IMG/VR virus record: IMGVR_UViG_3300034355_000215
Span: 1-30,253 of that record
Origin: a virus
Length of the DNA stretch: 30,253 nt
Reading direction: 5' to 3' (one strand)
This document shows, piece by piece, positions 6,177 through 13,065 of the stretch. The position numbers and the translations under genes were made by a program. Numbering within the stretch: the stretch's first letter is position 1; each line of letters begins with the position of its first letter. The notes under the pieces are model-generated. The model did not search any database, had not been told where the DNA came from, and worked only from the letters and a program-made list of their open reading frames with translations.

Positions 6177-7697
6177 TTAGAATGATGCAACGTACGAATA
6201 TGTTAGTTGACGTAATGTTGACGTTGCCGCCATATTACGTGCTGAAATAGTTATTGATTGATAATTTATACTTGCTAAAAAGTCTAGCAACAATGCATTA
6301 TCATCGTTTCCTGAGACAGTAAAGTCGTCAGATATACTAATTTCAGAATTAACAAGATGTGTAGTATCAGCAGCAAATGATATAACTCCGGATCTAACAT
6401 AAGAATCGCATTTATAAAAATATGTAATCTTGTATGATACAGGTATAGTACCAGTTCCTAAACTTGAAATATTAAATGGCAGTCTGCAAATATCATGCCA
6501 TGCAACATTATCAACTAGTTCTGTAGTAAACGTGCTACTGCTATACTCGCCAAACCCTGCAACTTCTGGAACATATCGAGTAGTATTACTAGTAGTTGAC
6601 CCGCGATTTGATTTTAAATTTGTGCATACATTTCCGAAATTTGCAAAATATACTTGCGGGTATCTAGCCTGTACGTCATCTTGATCGTTACCAACATGTG
6701 TCATAATGCAATTATTAACATAGTTTTTAGTACCCTTAGTTATAAGGATTGCATTTGCAGTAACGTTTATAAATTTAATATTAGTAATTTGATTTTCGTT
6801 AGCGAATCCAGTAGTAATGTTACCTAATACTAATCCGTATCCAATTGAATCAAAGTATCCATTGTTAAATTTTAAATTTGTTACACGTTGTCTTGCATCT
6901 ACTGCAAAACACACATTGCTGATATTTATATTTTCAAATATAAGATTTTCTGAATCTTCTAATATTTTTATACCTTTGCTCTCAACACTTAAATTTGTAG
7001 AAGTGCGACTACCAAATAGTTTTAAGTTAGTAAATATACTATTAGTAGAATGTAAATTTAATAAAGTAGATGCAAGATTACTAGTTGTAGTTATGGTTAA
7101 ATCTGATATTACGATATCATGGGTAACCTCATCTGCAGTAGTAATAAATGCAGTTCCGGGGGTAGTACTGCTAGGGTCAGGCACATAGTTAAAGATTGTT
7201 TTATCAATACCTGCACCAATAATGGTTGCATAACTTGGTACAATAATTGATCCGGAGATTTTATATATCCCAGGTGGAATTGAAAGAGTTACCCGCGCTT
7301 TAACGTTGTCACCACCGCTGCCAGTTGCAGGATTTGTAGTATTGTTAAACAACGTATTGATTGCAGTTTGGAATGAAGTAGTATCATCTGTAATACCGTT
7401 ACCTTTAGTTCCAAAGTCTTTTGATGAAACATTTTCTGCTAATTTACCTTGTAATGATCCATCAGTTGCATCTGAATCGTATGTATATTGTAATGTTTGA
7501 ATTAGACTTGTTGATAAATCGTGTTCGGTTAATACTTTAGTGTTTCCTACAGCCGGAGCACCGTCACTAACTGATCCGTTGCCAATAAACAGTTGTCTTT
7601 CATCAATTGCCCAGCCTAACTCGCCCGATGAAAGCTGCGGTAAACTATCTTTTGATCCTCGACGTACTTGAATTTTTGAAATTTGGAACACTGCCAT
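6177..7697 (-). CDS. Tailspike or tail fibre with beta-helix domain
   Basis: A 506-residue protein. Residues 1-55 form the attachment module seen in several tail proteins of this window (IQVRRGSKDSLPQLSSGELG, then DERQLFIGNG). From about residue 90, DFGTKGNGITDDTTSFQTAI is the classic opening of the pectate-lyase-3 (right-handed beta-helix) fold of phage tailspikes. The following segments rich in Asn, Ile and Thr fit helical turns. Such proteins bind or cleave cell-surface polysaccharide; an enzymatic role cannot be judged from sequence alone. It has its own late promoter (7718-7724), an SD (AAGAGGAT) and its own terminator, so it is a single-gene late unit. Confidence 0.88.
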   Translation of the reverse strand: MAVFQISKIQVRRGSKDSLPQLSSGELGWAIDERQLFIGNGSVSDGAPAVGNTKVLTEHDLSTSLIQTLQYTYDSDATDGSLQGKLAENVSSKDFGTKGNGITDDTTSFQTAINTLFNNTTNPATGSGGDNVKARVTLSIPPGIYKISGSIIVPSYATIIGAGIDKTIFNYVPDPSSTTPGTAFITTADEVTHDIVISDLTITTTSNLASTLLNLHSTNSIFTNLKLFGSRTSTNLSVESKGIKILEDSENLIFENINISNVCFAVDARQRVTNLKFNNGYFDSIGYGLVLGNITTGFANENQITNIKFINVTANAILITKGTKNYVNNCIMTHVGNDQDDVQARYPQVYFANFGNVCTNLKSNRGSTTSNTTRYVPEVAGFGEYSSSTFTTELVDNVAWHDICRLPFNISSLGTGTIPVSYKITYFYKCDSYVRSGVISFAADTTHLVNSEISISDDFTVSGNDDNALLLDFLASINYQSITISARNMAATSTLRQLTYSYVASF

Positions 7698-7717
7698 TAA
7701 TATATCCTCTTATGTTA

Positions 7718-7724
7718 TATTTAT
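7718..7724 (-). promoter_or_regulatory. Late promoter of the tailspike gene
   Basis: CATAAATATAAC on the minus strand lies about 20 bp upstream of the tailspike ATG and its AAGAGG SD. It is an intergenic match to the T4-type late -10 element with correct spacing, and follows the terminator of the preceding gene. Confidence 0.75.
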
Positions 7725-7738
7725 GACTTTTCACCCAT

Positions 7739-7763
7739 AAAAAAGCCCTAGTTTACTAGGGCT
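7739..7763 (-). terminator. Rho-independent terminator after the 137-residue gene
   Basis: AGCCCTAG and CTAGGGCT (7744-7763) form a perfect 8-bp GC-rich stem with a 4-nt loop, followed on the minus strand by a run of six T (7739-7744). It begins 6 bp after the stop at 7769. Confidence 0.93.
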
Positions 7764-7768
7764 GTTTG

Positions 7769-8182
7769 TTATACTAATGCAAATGTAACTGTAACTGCAT
7801 CAACAACTGTAGTTCCACTAATGTCAACTGCATTTGGGCCAACTGACGTTGTACCATCAGCTTTTAATCCAATTCTACGAATACGTGTTTGTAGTTCAGC
7901 AGCACTGTTAATTGCTTTATCCATAACTACATAAATGTAACCAGCTGATGCAGCAGGTGTAAACCATGCTAATGGACTAATTTCTTTAACAATGTATTCA
8001 ACTGTACCATTAACTAATGCAACGTCTGCACCGCCATTGTCGCTATCTGTACTATCTTCTAATTGTAAGTTAATGTTAGCATTACTTGTATTCTTAACTT
8101 GAATAATGTATAAATTTGCATTTTGATTGTATAAGGTTCCAACTGTAGTTGATGAACCATTTACTCTTGTAACTGTTGCCAT
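7769..8182 (-). CDS. Probable virion protein, 137 residues
   Basis: A beta-rich Ser/Thr/Ala/Val protein with no cysteine, signal peptide or membrane segment. The start reads MATVTRVNGSSTTVGTLYN. It is flanked by a late promoter, a good SD (CGGAGAT) and a strong terminator, so it is made from its own short transcript. That is the usual arrangement for an abundant late protein. It resembles the 164-residue protein at 13066-13560 in size, composition and genetic layout. A decoration, tube or head-surface role is likely from context, but I do not recognise the family. Confidence 0.8.
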   Translation of the reverse strand: MATVTRVNGSSTTVGTLYNQNANLYIIQVKNTSNANINLQLEDSTDSDNGGADVALVNGTVEYIVKEISPLAWFTPAASAGYIYVVMDKAINSAAELQTRIRRIGLKADGTTSVGPNAVDISGTTVVDAVTVTFALV

Positions 8183-8200
8183 AATAATCTCCGTTTGTTG

Positions 8201-8207
8201 TATTTAT
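8201..8207 (-). promoter_or_regulatory. Late promoter overlapping an upstream stop codon
   Basis: GGATAAATAC on the minus strand drives the 137-residue gene, whose ATG is 18 bp downstream behind CGGAGAT. The TAA inside the motif is also the stop codon of the exonuclease gene (8204-8206). Confidence 0.72.
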
Positions 8208-8923
8208 CCGTTCATACTGTAATATGCATCCACCCGATCCCACCATTTATTAACATATTTGTTAAATTCACTACCTTCTAATATGAACTCTTGATATTGT
8301 GGTTCACCCCATACCCATGGTGAAAGTTCAGGTGGTTTAACACACATAAGCACAACGCCTTTTTGTATAGAAGTGTTGTGTATATGATTATGTGCAATGG
8401 CGTATGCAGCTAGTTGGAGATAATAGTCTTCTATGTATTCGCGTTTTTTAGGTTTGTTAGATTGTTTATAATCAATAATAGCAGGTTCGCCTAAATGTAA
8501 ACCTACAGCGTCTGTAGTGCCAGCATATAACCCGGGATAATACAATGCAACTTCATTACCCCATACTTCGTTGACATGTTTTAATCCATGATCTATAATG
8601 TGTTGAGCCATCTTATGACTTTGCTGACTGTATGGATTAGATCCTGCTTCGTTTATATAACCTTGTTCAACAAAATCTTCCAAAAATTTATGCATACGAG
8701 TGCCACGACTAGCAGCTTCAGTTGTAATTTGTTGTGCTTTTTCATAGCCAACAGCTTTACGCCATGCTTGTAGTGCAGCTTTATCTTCTTCGGGTTTAGT
8801 TGCTGAAAGGATTGTTGTTACTGAGGGAACTTTTGAACCATCGGGGCAAGAATATAATCTCTTGCCCTCAACGGATTGTCTGTTTATTGGTGTATATTGG
8901 TATTTTTCTATTAGTAGTTTCAT
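8204..8923 (-). CDS. PD-(D/E)XK exonuclease (RecB/MGME1-like)
   Basis: A 239-residue nuclease. The metal-binding core reads YAGTTD (Asp138), IIDYKQS (Asp151 and Lys153), then QLAAYA (Gln170), the D...D-x-K...Q-x-x-x-Y pattern of RecB-like and mitochondrial MGME1-type exonucleases. An upstream Glu124 (NEVAL) completes the site. It probably degrades DNA ends, from host genome breakdown or recombination. I choose ATG 8923 rather than the in-frame ATG at 8941, because the latter lies inside a consensus sigma70 promoter whose predicted start point falls on the A of ATG 8923. The mRNA would then be leaderless. Homologous genes are common in T4-like marine phages. Its early-type promoter contrasts with its late-type neighbours. 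Confidence 0.9.
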   Translation of the reverse strand: MKLLIEKYQYTPINRQSVEGKRLYSCPDGSKVPSVTTILSATKPEEDKAALQAWRKAVGYEKAQQITTEAASRGTRMHKFLEDFVEQGYINEAGSNPYSQQSHKMAQHIIDHGLKHVNEVWGNEVALYYPGLYAGTTDAVGLHLGEPAIIDYKQSNKPKKREYIEDYYLQLAAYAIAHNHIHNTSIQKGVVLMCVKPPELSPWVWGEPQYQEFILEGSEFNKYVNKWWDRVDAYYSMNG

Positions 8924-8929
8924 AACATA

Positions 8930-8958
8930 ATTATAATACATTATGTTATAAATGTCAA
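8930..8958 (-). promoter_or_regulatory. Consensus sigma70 promoter abutting the exonuclease ATG
   Basis: TTGACA (8953-8958) and TATAAT (8930-8935) are perfect hexamers separated by exactly 17 bp on the minus strand. The -35 directly follows the TAG stop of the upstream gene. The predicted start point (about 7 bases past the -10) is 8923, the first base of the ATG. The whole 35-bp gap between the genes is promoter. Confidence 0.9.
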
Positions 8959-9294
8959 CTAATCTTTATGTTTTCTAGTACCAATTCTAGCTTTTTTAGA
9001 CCATTTACTCTCAGTGTCAGTTTGCTGAGGGATCGGTTCTTGAATTGCAGTATCTGTTTTAATTGTTATGCCAAAGTCGTCATAACTAGCAACTAATTCT
9101 GGTAAAGTTGGAACTGCAAGCTGTGAATCTTCTTCCCATCTTGCTTCAAAGCTTTCTTTATCAATATGCCCACCACCTTGTGTATTGCATTCTTTACTAA
9201 GGACATCCCAACTTTGTTTAGATGCACACTCTTGATTATTTGCTGCAGATTGTAATAAATGCAGTGTACTAATCAACGGATCAATGGTTTCCAT
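8959..9294 (-). CDS. Hypothetical protein, 111 residues (possible frameshift partner)
   Basis: A hydrophilic, acidic protein with a helical N-terminal part and a basic tail (KKARIGTRKHKD). No known domain. Its ATG overlaps the stop of the preceding gene (TAATG) just after a run of ten A. Its frame is open upstream through the A-run and lies in the -1 frame of the upstream gene. It could therefore be made alone by re-initiation or as a C-terminal extension of the 330-residue protein after slippage. There is no SD other than the A-rich run, which weakens independent initiation. Function unknown. Confidence 0.7.
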   Translation of the reverse strand: METIDPLISTLHLLQSAANNQECASKQSWDVLSKECNTQGGGHIDKESFEARWEEDSQLAVPTLPELVASYDDFGITIKTDTAIQEPIPQQTDTESKWSKKARIGTRKHKD

Positions 9295-10286
9295 TATTTT
9301 TTTTTTGAGCTTAACATCATTCCTAATTTACGGCTATATTCGATACTTTCGCGTTTCATACGTCCTGCATCAGATGGAGGAATTCCGCCTGCTTCTGGGC
9401 CTGCTTCTGGGCCTGCTGTAGGAGCACCTGCACCTGGCATTCCTTCTGGACCACCAAGATCTAAGTTTTCGCTACCTGTAGGAGCTACGCCTACTTGCGC
9501 AGTTTCGCCTTCAACTGGAGCACCTAACATTTCAGGTTCGTCACCTGCTACAATAGCTAGTCCTTGGTTTAAGCCTTGACGTGATTGTTCTAATGCCGAG
9601 TAAATACCATCCATTGCAGGTCTAACTACTGCATCGTATTGTTGTGCAACTTCTGGACCTGCAACACGTTTAATGTCGTCTACTAGCTCTAAAAATTGTT
9701 CTGAACGCATAGCAGCAACATCTTCTAACCAACCAGTGATACGTTGAACAATGTCACGTGTTTGAATAATTACATCTGCACGTTTTTCTTCGTCTTCTAA
9801 CAAAATCCAACTAGCTTGTGATTCGTTTAAATCATAACGTGTTTTTAATTCTGCAGACAATTCACGACGATCTGATTCGCCTAATGAAATTCTACGGATT
9901 GCACTGTTAATCCAGCTTTCTGGAACTGACAGTTTTTCAGCACGTTGACGTAATCTAGACTGTGCATAGCCTTCGTCGGTTTTTTGTTTTTTCTTTTTAG
10001 GTTGTTCTTCTTCAACATCTACATCGTCGCAGTTTTCACGTTCAAAAATTTCTTGATTAACTACGTCAAGAAACATGCGAGTTTTTTGATAGTCAGTATT
10101 TTCAACTACAGTGCTATAACTTTCGTTCATTTCAAATTGACTAATTTTAGTGCGTAATTTGTTACGTGCATCTTCAAGTTGTGCATCTGTAAAGTTTTCT
10201 AATTGTATTTTATAACCAAAGTTTTTAACTAAACTTTCGTTTAGTTTTGAACTAGTCATACGTTGATTTAAATCGTTAATTTGCAT
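9294..10286 (-). CDS. Putative virion or head-assembly protein, 330 residues
   Basis: A mostly helical, highly charged protein. The N-terminus reads MQINDLNQRM and then SSKLNES, which contains an LxE site. A Lys-rich patch (PKKKKQK) lies near residue 97. The C-terminal third is Gly/Pro/Ala/Glu rich and low in complexity (APTAGPEAGPEAGG). The protein ends SSKKK followed by the stop. Low-complexity acidic helical proteins of this type in T4-like phages are often prohead core or internal head proteins, so that is a plausible but unproven role. A perfect TATAAATA late promoter lies 30 bp upstream of the ATG. The last codons lie in an A10 run that could cause -1 slippage into the next gene. Confidence 0.8.
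   Translation of the reverse strand: MQINDLNQRMTSSKLNESLVKNFGYKIQLENFTDAQLEDARNKLRTKISQFEMNESYSTVVENTDYQKTRMFLDVVNQEIFERENCDDVDVEEEQPKKKKQKTDEGYAQSRLRQRAEKLSVPESWINSAIRRISLGESDRRELSAELKTRYDLNESQASWILLEDEEKRADVIIQTRDIVQRITGWLEDVAAMRSEQFLELVDDIKRVAGPEVAQQYDAVVRPAMDGIYSALEQSRQGLNQGLAIVAGDEPEMLGAPVEGETAQVGVAPTGSENLDLGGPEGMPGAGAPTAGPEAGPEAGGIPPSDAGRMKRESIEYSRKLGMMLSSKKK
9297..9306 (-). other. A10 slippery run at a gene junction
   Basis: Ten consecutive A on the minus strand encode the last Lys codons of the 330-residue protein and reach to its TAA stop. They contain the canonical -1 heptamer A-AAA-AAA in the correct phase. A -1 slip would enter the frame of the 111-residue gene and bypass the stop. 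Confidence 0.5.
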
Positions 10287-10315
10287 ATTGGATTCCTAGG
10301 TTATTTCTTATTATG

Positions 10316-10323
10316 TATTTATA
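10316..10323 (-). promoter_or_regulatory. Perfect T4-type late promoter
   Basis: TATAAATA on the minus strand matches the T4 late consensus at all eight bases. It is followed after 30 bp by the ATG of the 330-residue gene, with AGGAAT as SD. The TAA within it is the stop codon of the 147-residue gene. Confidence 0.82.
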
Positions 10324-10762
10324 TAAATGACTGACGAAATAATTTCAAAATCATTTGTTGATATTGATTTGAAAGAGCATTGCTTTCTTCTAATCGTGTT
10401 AGCATTATATGATATTTTTCGTCGTCTGTTACTAAACTTATATTATTTTTAAATACAATTGCATCATTAGCTACTGATGCATATTTACTATCGAGTAACT
10501 TGACTGAATGATATTTTTCGTAATGTCTATGATTGTATTCCTTAGCAGCGATCAATGCACAGCTTTTAAGATAATACTCATTAATTAAATCTTTTGACTC
10601 TATATTATACACGCCCCAGTATGTATTGTCAAGTTGTTTAACTAAGAATTTTTTATATAATAGTGAGCCGTCTGGTAACACAGAAATTGGTAATGTAGTC
10701 TGTAATTCGTGATCAAAGTATTCAGCAAACTTTTTAATTACTTTAGACTGTTGATTTTTCAT
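10319..10762 (-). CDS. Hypothetical protein, 147 residues
   Basis: A Lys/Tyr-rich soluble protein. It has a central segment LDNTYWGVYNIESKDLI, likely beta strands, and a C-terminal amphipathic helix (ILKLFRQSFI). No known motif. The ATG at 10762 overlaps the upstream 69-residue gene by 20 bp. The stop lies inside the late promoter of the next gene. Only a weak SD is visible, so coupling to the upstream gene is likely. I do not recognise the family. Confidence 0.72.
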   Translation of the reverse strand: MKNQQSKVIKKFAEYFDHELQTTLPISVLPDGSLLYKKFLVKQLDNTYWGVYNIESKDLINEYYLKSCALIAAKEYNHRHYEKYHSVKLLDSKYASVANDAIVFKNNISLVTDDEKYHIMLTRLEESNALSNQYQQMILKLFRQSFI

Positions 10763-10952
10763 TTATAACTACCGTTGGATTATTAAATCCAATTTTTTTT
10801 ACTAAACTTTTACGAATCATAGTTTCAACTACACATTGATCATGGTCAGATAGTTGAGAAAATTTAATCGGATATTTTAATTTTCCTAATAACTGTTTTT
10901 CTTCATTAGTAATAAAAATTTTAAAATCAGATATAAGTTCGTTTATTTTCAT
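10743..10952 (-). CDS. Hypothetical protein, 69 residues, MKINEL start
   Basis: A small helical protein whose N-terminus MKINELISDFKI resembles that of several neighbours (MKIKEI, MRFNEL, MKVHEI). The middle part has the pattern of a small helix-turn-helix (KFSQLSDHDQCVVETMIRKS), but this is not strong enough to call DNA binding. It overlaps the upstream gene by ATGA and the downstream gene by 20 bp. Function unknown. Confidence 0.65.
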   Translation of the reverse strand: MKINELISDFKIFITNEEKQLLGKLKYPIKFSQLSDHDQCVVETMIRKSLVKKIGFNNPTVVINEKSTV

Positions 10953-11605
10953 CTTAAACCTGCAATTGTTAACATTGCAATTAGTTCTTCTGATTCATGT
11001 ACTTGTGTATGTTTTTCTTTGCGAATACTTTTTCCTGCATGTTTTTCAAAATCATGATCAGTTACATCGTCAATAAAATCATCAGTTTTGTCACCACCAT
11101 TAGGTCCGCCAATTGGATCGTTGTGTTTAGATTTCATTAAATCACGATCATTAAACTTTTCTGCTAGTTTAATTTCAGCACCAACTTGTGGGGGTTTAGG
11201 TGGTTGCTGTCCATTTGCAGGTTGTTGTGCAGTCTGTTGTCCGTTTGCAGGTTGTTGTCCATTTGCAGGTTGTTGTCCATTTGCAGGTTGTTGTGTACTT
11301 GTATCTTGTGCAAATGGTACAGGTTGTTGTGTAGTAGAGTCTTGTGCAATTGGTGCAGGCGGCTGAGTAGTTTGTCCAGTAGGAGCAACTCCCTCGGGTG
11401 CTTGTGCAGGTTGTGATGTAGGTTGACCAGGCAATGCTGTTGCAATAGTATATTTACTAGGGTCAGTTTGATCAGGTTGCAATTGATTAAGTGGCATTGT
11501 TATTTTAAGGTCTGGGTTATTAGGGTCAACTAACTCTGCACCTTTAGTTGGGTCAATGCTTGCAATTTTATAATTCTCTTTTAACGTAATTTCTTTAATC
11601 TTCAT
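10949..11605 (-). CDS. Low-complexity Gln/Pro-rich protein, possible internal virion protein
   Basis: A 218-residue protein with three parts. The head (MKIKEITLKENYK) contains an LxE site. A long disordered centre is rich in Gln, Pro, Thr and Ala, with imperfect QQPANG repeats between about residues 100 and 135. The charged tail (residues 150-218) is rich in Asp, Lys and His. The head resembles capsid-targeting peptides of T4 internal proteins. It overlaps the upstream nucleotidyltransferase-like gene by 11 bp and the next gene by ATGA. No catalytic motif is visible. A packaged or scaffold-like role is an inference from composition and position. Confidence 0.72.
   Translation of the reverse strand: MKIKEITLKENYKIASIDPTKGAELVDPNNPDLKITMPLNQLQPDQTDPSKYTIATALPGQPTSQPAQAPEGVAPTGQTTQPPAPIAQDSTTQQPVPFAQDTSTQQPANGQQPANGQQPANGQQTAQQPANGQQPPKPPQVGAEIKLAEKFNDRDLMKSKHNDPIGGPNGGDKTDDFIDDVTDHDFEKHAGKSIRKEKHTQVHESEELIAMLTIAGLR
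11203..11294 (-). repeat. 18-bp tandem repeats encoding QQPANG
   Basis: Units of 15-18 bp, consensus GTTGTTGTCCATTTGCAG on the plus strand, occur about five times in the 218-residue gene. The last two full copies (11251-11268 and 11269-11286) are identical, which suggests recent slippage or duplication. Confidence 0.85.
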
Positions 11606-12302
11606 TCTGTTCTCCTAGGCTAAGTGCCGAGCTTTGTAATTTGTTTATATGGTTGCGTAATTTATCAATCTTACCATGTGCGCGTAGTAATTTAAATGCT
11701 AGATTCTCTACACTAAACTCGCCCACATCATCTAACCCTGATTTTCGTAATCGTTTAATGTTATCCATTGTATCTTTAGCTAACTTTAATTTAGATGATT
11801 TTAATGCTTGATTAATTTGCCCTACGTAATTACGAGCTTTATCGTTTACTTCTTGTTCGCTTACTCTAGGTGTTTGATGTTTTGGTTCTTTAATCCATTT
11901 GTCATTTACGATACTATAAATGCCTGCAGATTCATGATGTTGGTTAGTATCTTGTACATACAGCTCAACATCAATGTTTTTAATTTTTATATTGTATGTA
12001 AAGTTGTATTGATTCTTTTTAGCATCATATAATTCAACTAGTTCTGGTTTATCGCTAGGGATATCTACTACAAGGTGCAAGTCTATATCTGAAAACTCAG
12101 AATATCCATAACTTGCATTACTTCCGCTAATAGTAATATCTTTTAAATGTATTGACTGTACATTTAAAAATTCTGTAAAATTCCTAGCGATAAGCAGTAA
12201 CTGGTAACGTATCTCAGTTTTTAATTGATCATTTGCCCAAAGTAATGGATTCAGTGTTTCTTGAAATGGTATTGATTGGACAGATAATTCGTTAAATCGC
12301 AT
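11595..12302 (-). CDS. Nucleotidyltransferase-fold protein (pol beta superfamily)
   Basis: A 235-residue protein with the minimal nucleotidyltransferase signature: Gly60-Ser61 in ISGSNASYGYSEFSDIDLHL, then Asp72-x-Asp74, with Asp111 (NIDVELYV) as the likely third carboxylate. This is the G-S...D-x-D...D pattern that binds Mg-NTP. The C-terminal half is helical and Lys rich (residues 150-230). Proteins of this type are known in marine T4-like phages, but the substrate (RNA 3' end, tRNA or protein) is unknown. The N-terminus MRFNELSVQ resembles that of its neighbours. No SD precedes the ATG, which lies 1 bp after the stop of the membrane protein gene, so coupling is likely. The end overlaps the next gene by 11 bp. 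Confidence 0.85.
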   Translation of the reverse strand: MRFNELSVQSIPFQETLNPLLWANDQLKTEIRYQLLLIARNFTEFLNVQSIHLKDITISGSNASYGYSEFSDIDLHLVVDIPSDKPELVELYDAKKNQYNFTYNIKIKNIDVELYVQDTNQHHESAGIYSIVNDKWIKEPKHQTPRVSEQEVNDKARNYVGQINQALKSSKLKLAKDTMDNIKRLRKSGLDDVGEFSVENLAFKLLRAHGKIDKLRNHINKLQSSALSLGEQNED

Positions 12303-12303
12303 A

Positions 12304-12540
12304 TTAAAATTTTATTAAGATAGTTACTACGGTTGATAACAAACCAGCTATAATCGTTGCAGTTGCACCGATTACAACCTTACTCATGCTAGCTTGACTT
12401 TCTTGAATCTTTTCAGCAAGTGATTCTACTTTTGATTCAATTGTTGTTAAACGGGTTTCTAAATTTTGATAACGTAGTGCGCATAGTTCTACATGGCTTT
12501 CTAAGTTATTTTTTTCTATATCTGTAGGTTTTAATGACAT
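12304..12540 (-). CDS. Coiled-coil membrane protein, XhlA/holin-accessory-like
   Basis: A 78-residue protein. Residues 8-50 form a heptad-like helix (ENLETRLTTIESKVESLAEKI style), and the C-terminus is one transmembrane helix (VVIGATATIIAGLLSTVVTILIKF region, about residues 55-77). Cys20 lies in VELCALRYQNLETRL, a pattern I associate with XhlA-like phage membrane proteins. Such proteins act with holins or anchor complexes in the inner membrane, so a lysis-related role is possible but unproven. It has its own late promoter and a GGAGCGATGAG leader as SD. No lysozyme gene is next to it in this window. Confidence 0.72.
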   Translation of the reverse strand: MSLKPTDIEKNNLESHVELCALRYQNLETRLTTIESKVESLAEKIQESQASMSKVVIGATATIIAGLLSTVVTILIKF

Positions 12541-12567
12541 CTCATCGCTCCAATGGTCGTTCGTTGA

Positions 12568-12582
12568 GTTACTACTTGTAAC
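12568..12582 (-). promoter_or_regulatory. 5' leader hairpin of the membrane-protein mRNA
   Basis: GTTAC-AAGTA-GTAAC forms a short hairpin directly after the late promoter, so it would sit near the 5' end of the transcript. It may stabilise the mRNA. A similar structure with the same AGTAGTAA segment precedes the 164-residue gene. Confidence 0.35.
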
Positions 12583-12587
12583 AGTTA

Positions 12588-12594
12588 TATTTAT
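12588..12594 (-). promoter_or_regulatory. Late promoter of the coiled-coil membrane protein
   Basis: CAATAAATATAAC on the minus strand lies 47 bp before the ATG at 12540. Its TAA is the stop codon of the upstream 134-residue gene (12591-12593). Confidence 0.65.
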
Positions 12595-12995
12595 TGCTTT
12601 TTATAGAAAACGATATTCTTATTCTTACCTTCAGTTATAAAAACTGCGTAATTTTGTTCAAGTAACTCGTCTAATCCTTGTATGTACGGTACTAATACAA
12701 AATCATCTTTAAGATATCTAACTGGGTCTCCGTTGTCTTCAAAAACAAATTCACGTTCGGTAAAAAAGTCAAATCTCCAAAGGCGCACAACTTGGTCAGT
12801 GTCAAACCCAACTAGACTACCTTTAACTTCGGTAACAATAGGGTTGTTAGTATAGTAGACATTTGACCTAATTCCAATAGTTTGTAGAATGGTATTAAAA
12901 TTCTGTTCTTTCCATCGTGCAGATTCCTTTCCAGGTTCTACTCGGTATTGTCCAGTGTGTGTTATATCAACATAAGTATAAAGTTTATAGTGCAT
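12591..12995 (-). CDS. Hypothetical protein, about 134 residues
   Basis: A soluble protein beginning MHYKLYTYVDITHTGQYR, with many aromatic residues and an alpha/beta pattern. Proteins starting this way are frequent in marine T4-like phages but I know no function. Several in-frame starts exist. ATG 13013 directly follows the T-tract of the upstream terminator and has no SD, and a GTG at 13028 lies inside the terminator stem. I choose ATG 12995, which places TTAAATAC three bases upstream, a promoter fused to the start as in two other genes here. The stop lies in the next gene's late promoter. Confidence 0.75.
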   Translation of the reverse strand: MHYKLYTYVDITHTGQYRVEPGKESARWKEQNFNTILQTIGIRSNVYYTNNPIVTEVKGSLVGFDTDQVVRLWRFDFFTEREFVFEDNGDPVRYLKDDFVLVPYIQGLDELLEQNYAVFITEGKNKNIVFYKKQ

Positions 12996-12998
12996 AGT

Positions 12999-13006
12999 GT
13001 ATTTAA
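12999..13006 (-). promoter_or_regulatory. Late-promoter-like motif fused to a start codon
   Basis: GTTAAATAC on the minus strand is followed by ACT and ATG 12995. It lies just beyond a strong terminator, which makes an independent promoter necessary unless there is readthrough. The TAAATAC-N3-ATG spacing equals that before the genes at 386 and 26965. Confidence 0.45.
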
Positions 13007-13013
13007 CAGTCAT

Positions 13014-13044
13014 AAAAAAAGGGCTCACAAAATGTGAACCCTTT
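13014..13044 (-). terminator. Rho-independent terminator after the 164-residue gene
   Basis: AAAGGGTTCACA pairs with TGTGAGCCCTTT (one mismatch, short loop, 13018-13044). On the minus strand it is followed by seven T (13014-13020). It lies 22 bp after the stop at 13066. Confidence 0.93.
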
Positions 13045-13065
13045 AGTTAGTTAGTTAAACTTAGA

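Noticed and set aside
11164-11445. Alternative minus-strand frame rich in Leu, His and Asn over the Gln/Pro-rich gene
   Set aside because: It is a frame shadow of the QQPANG repeats, while the main frame is coupled to both neighbours.
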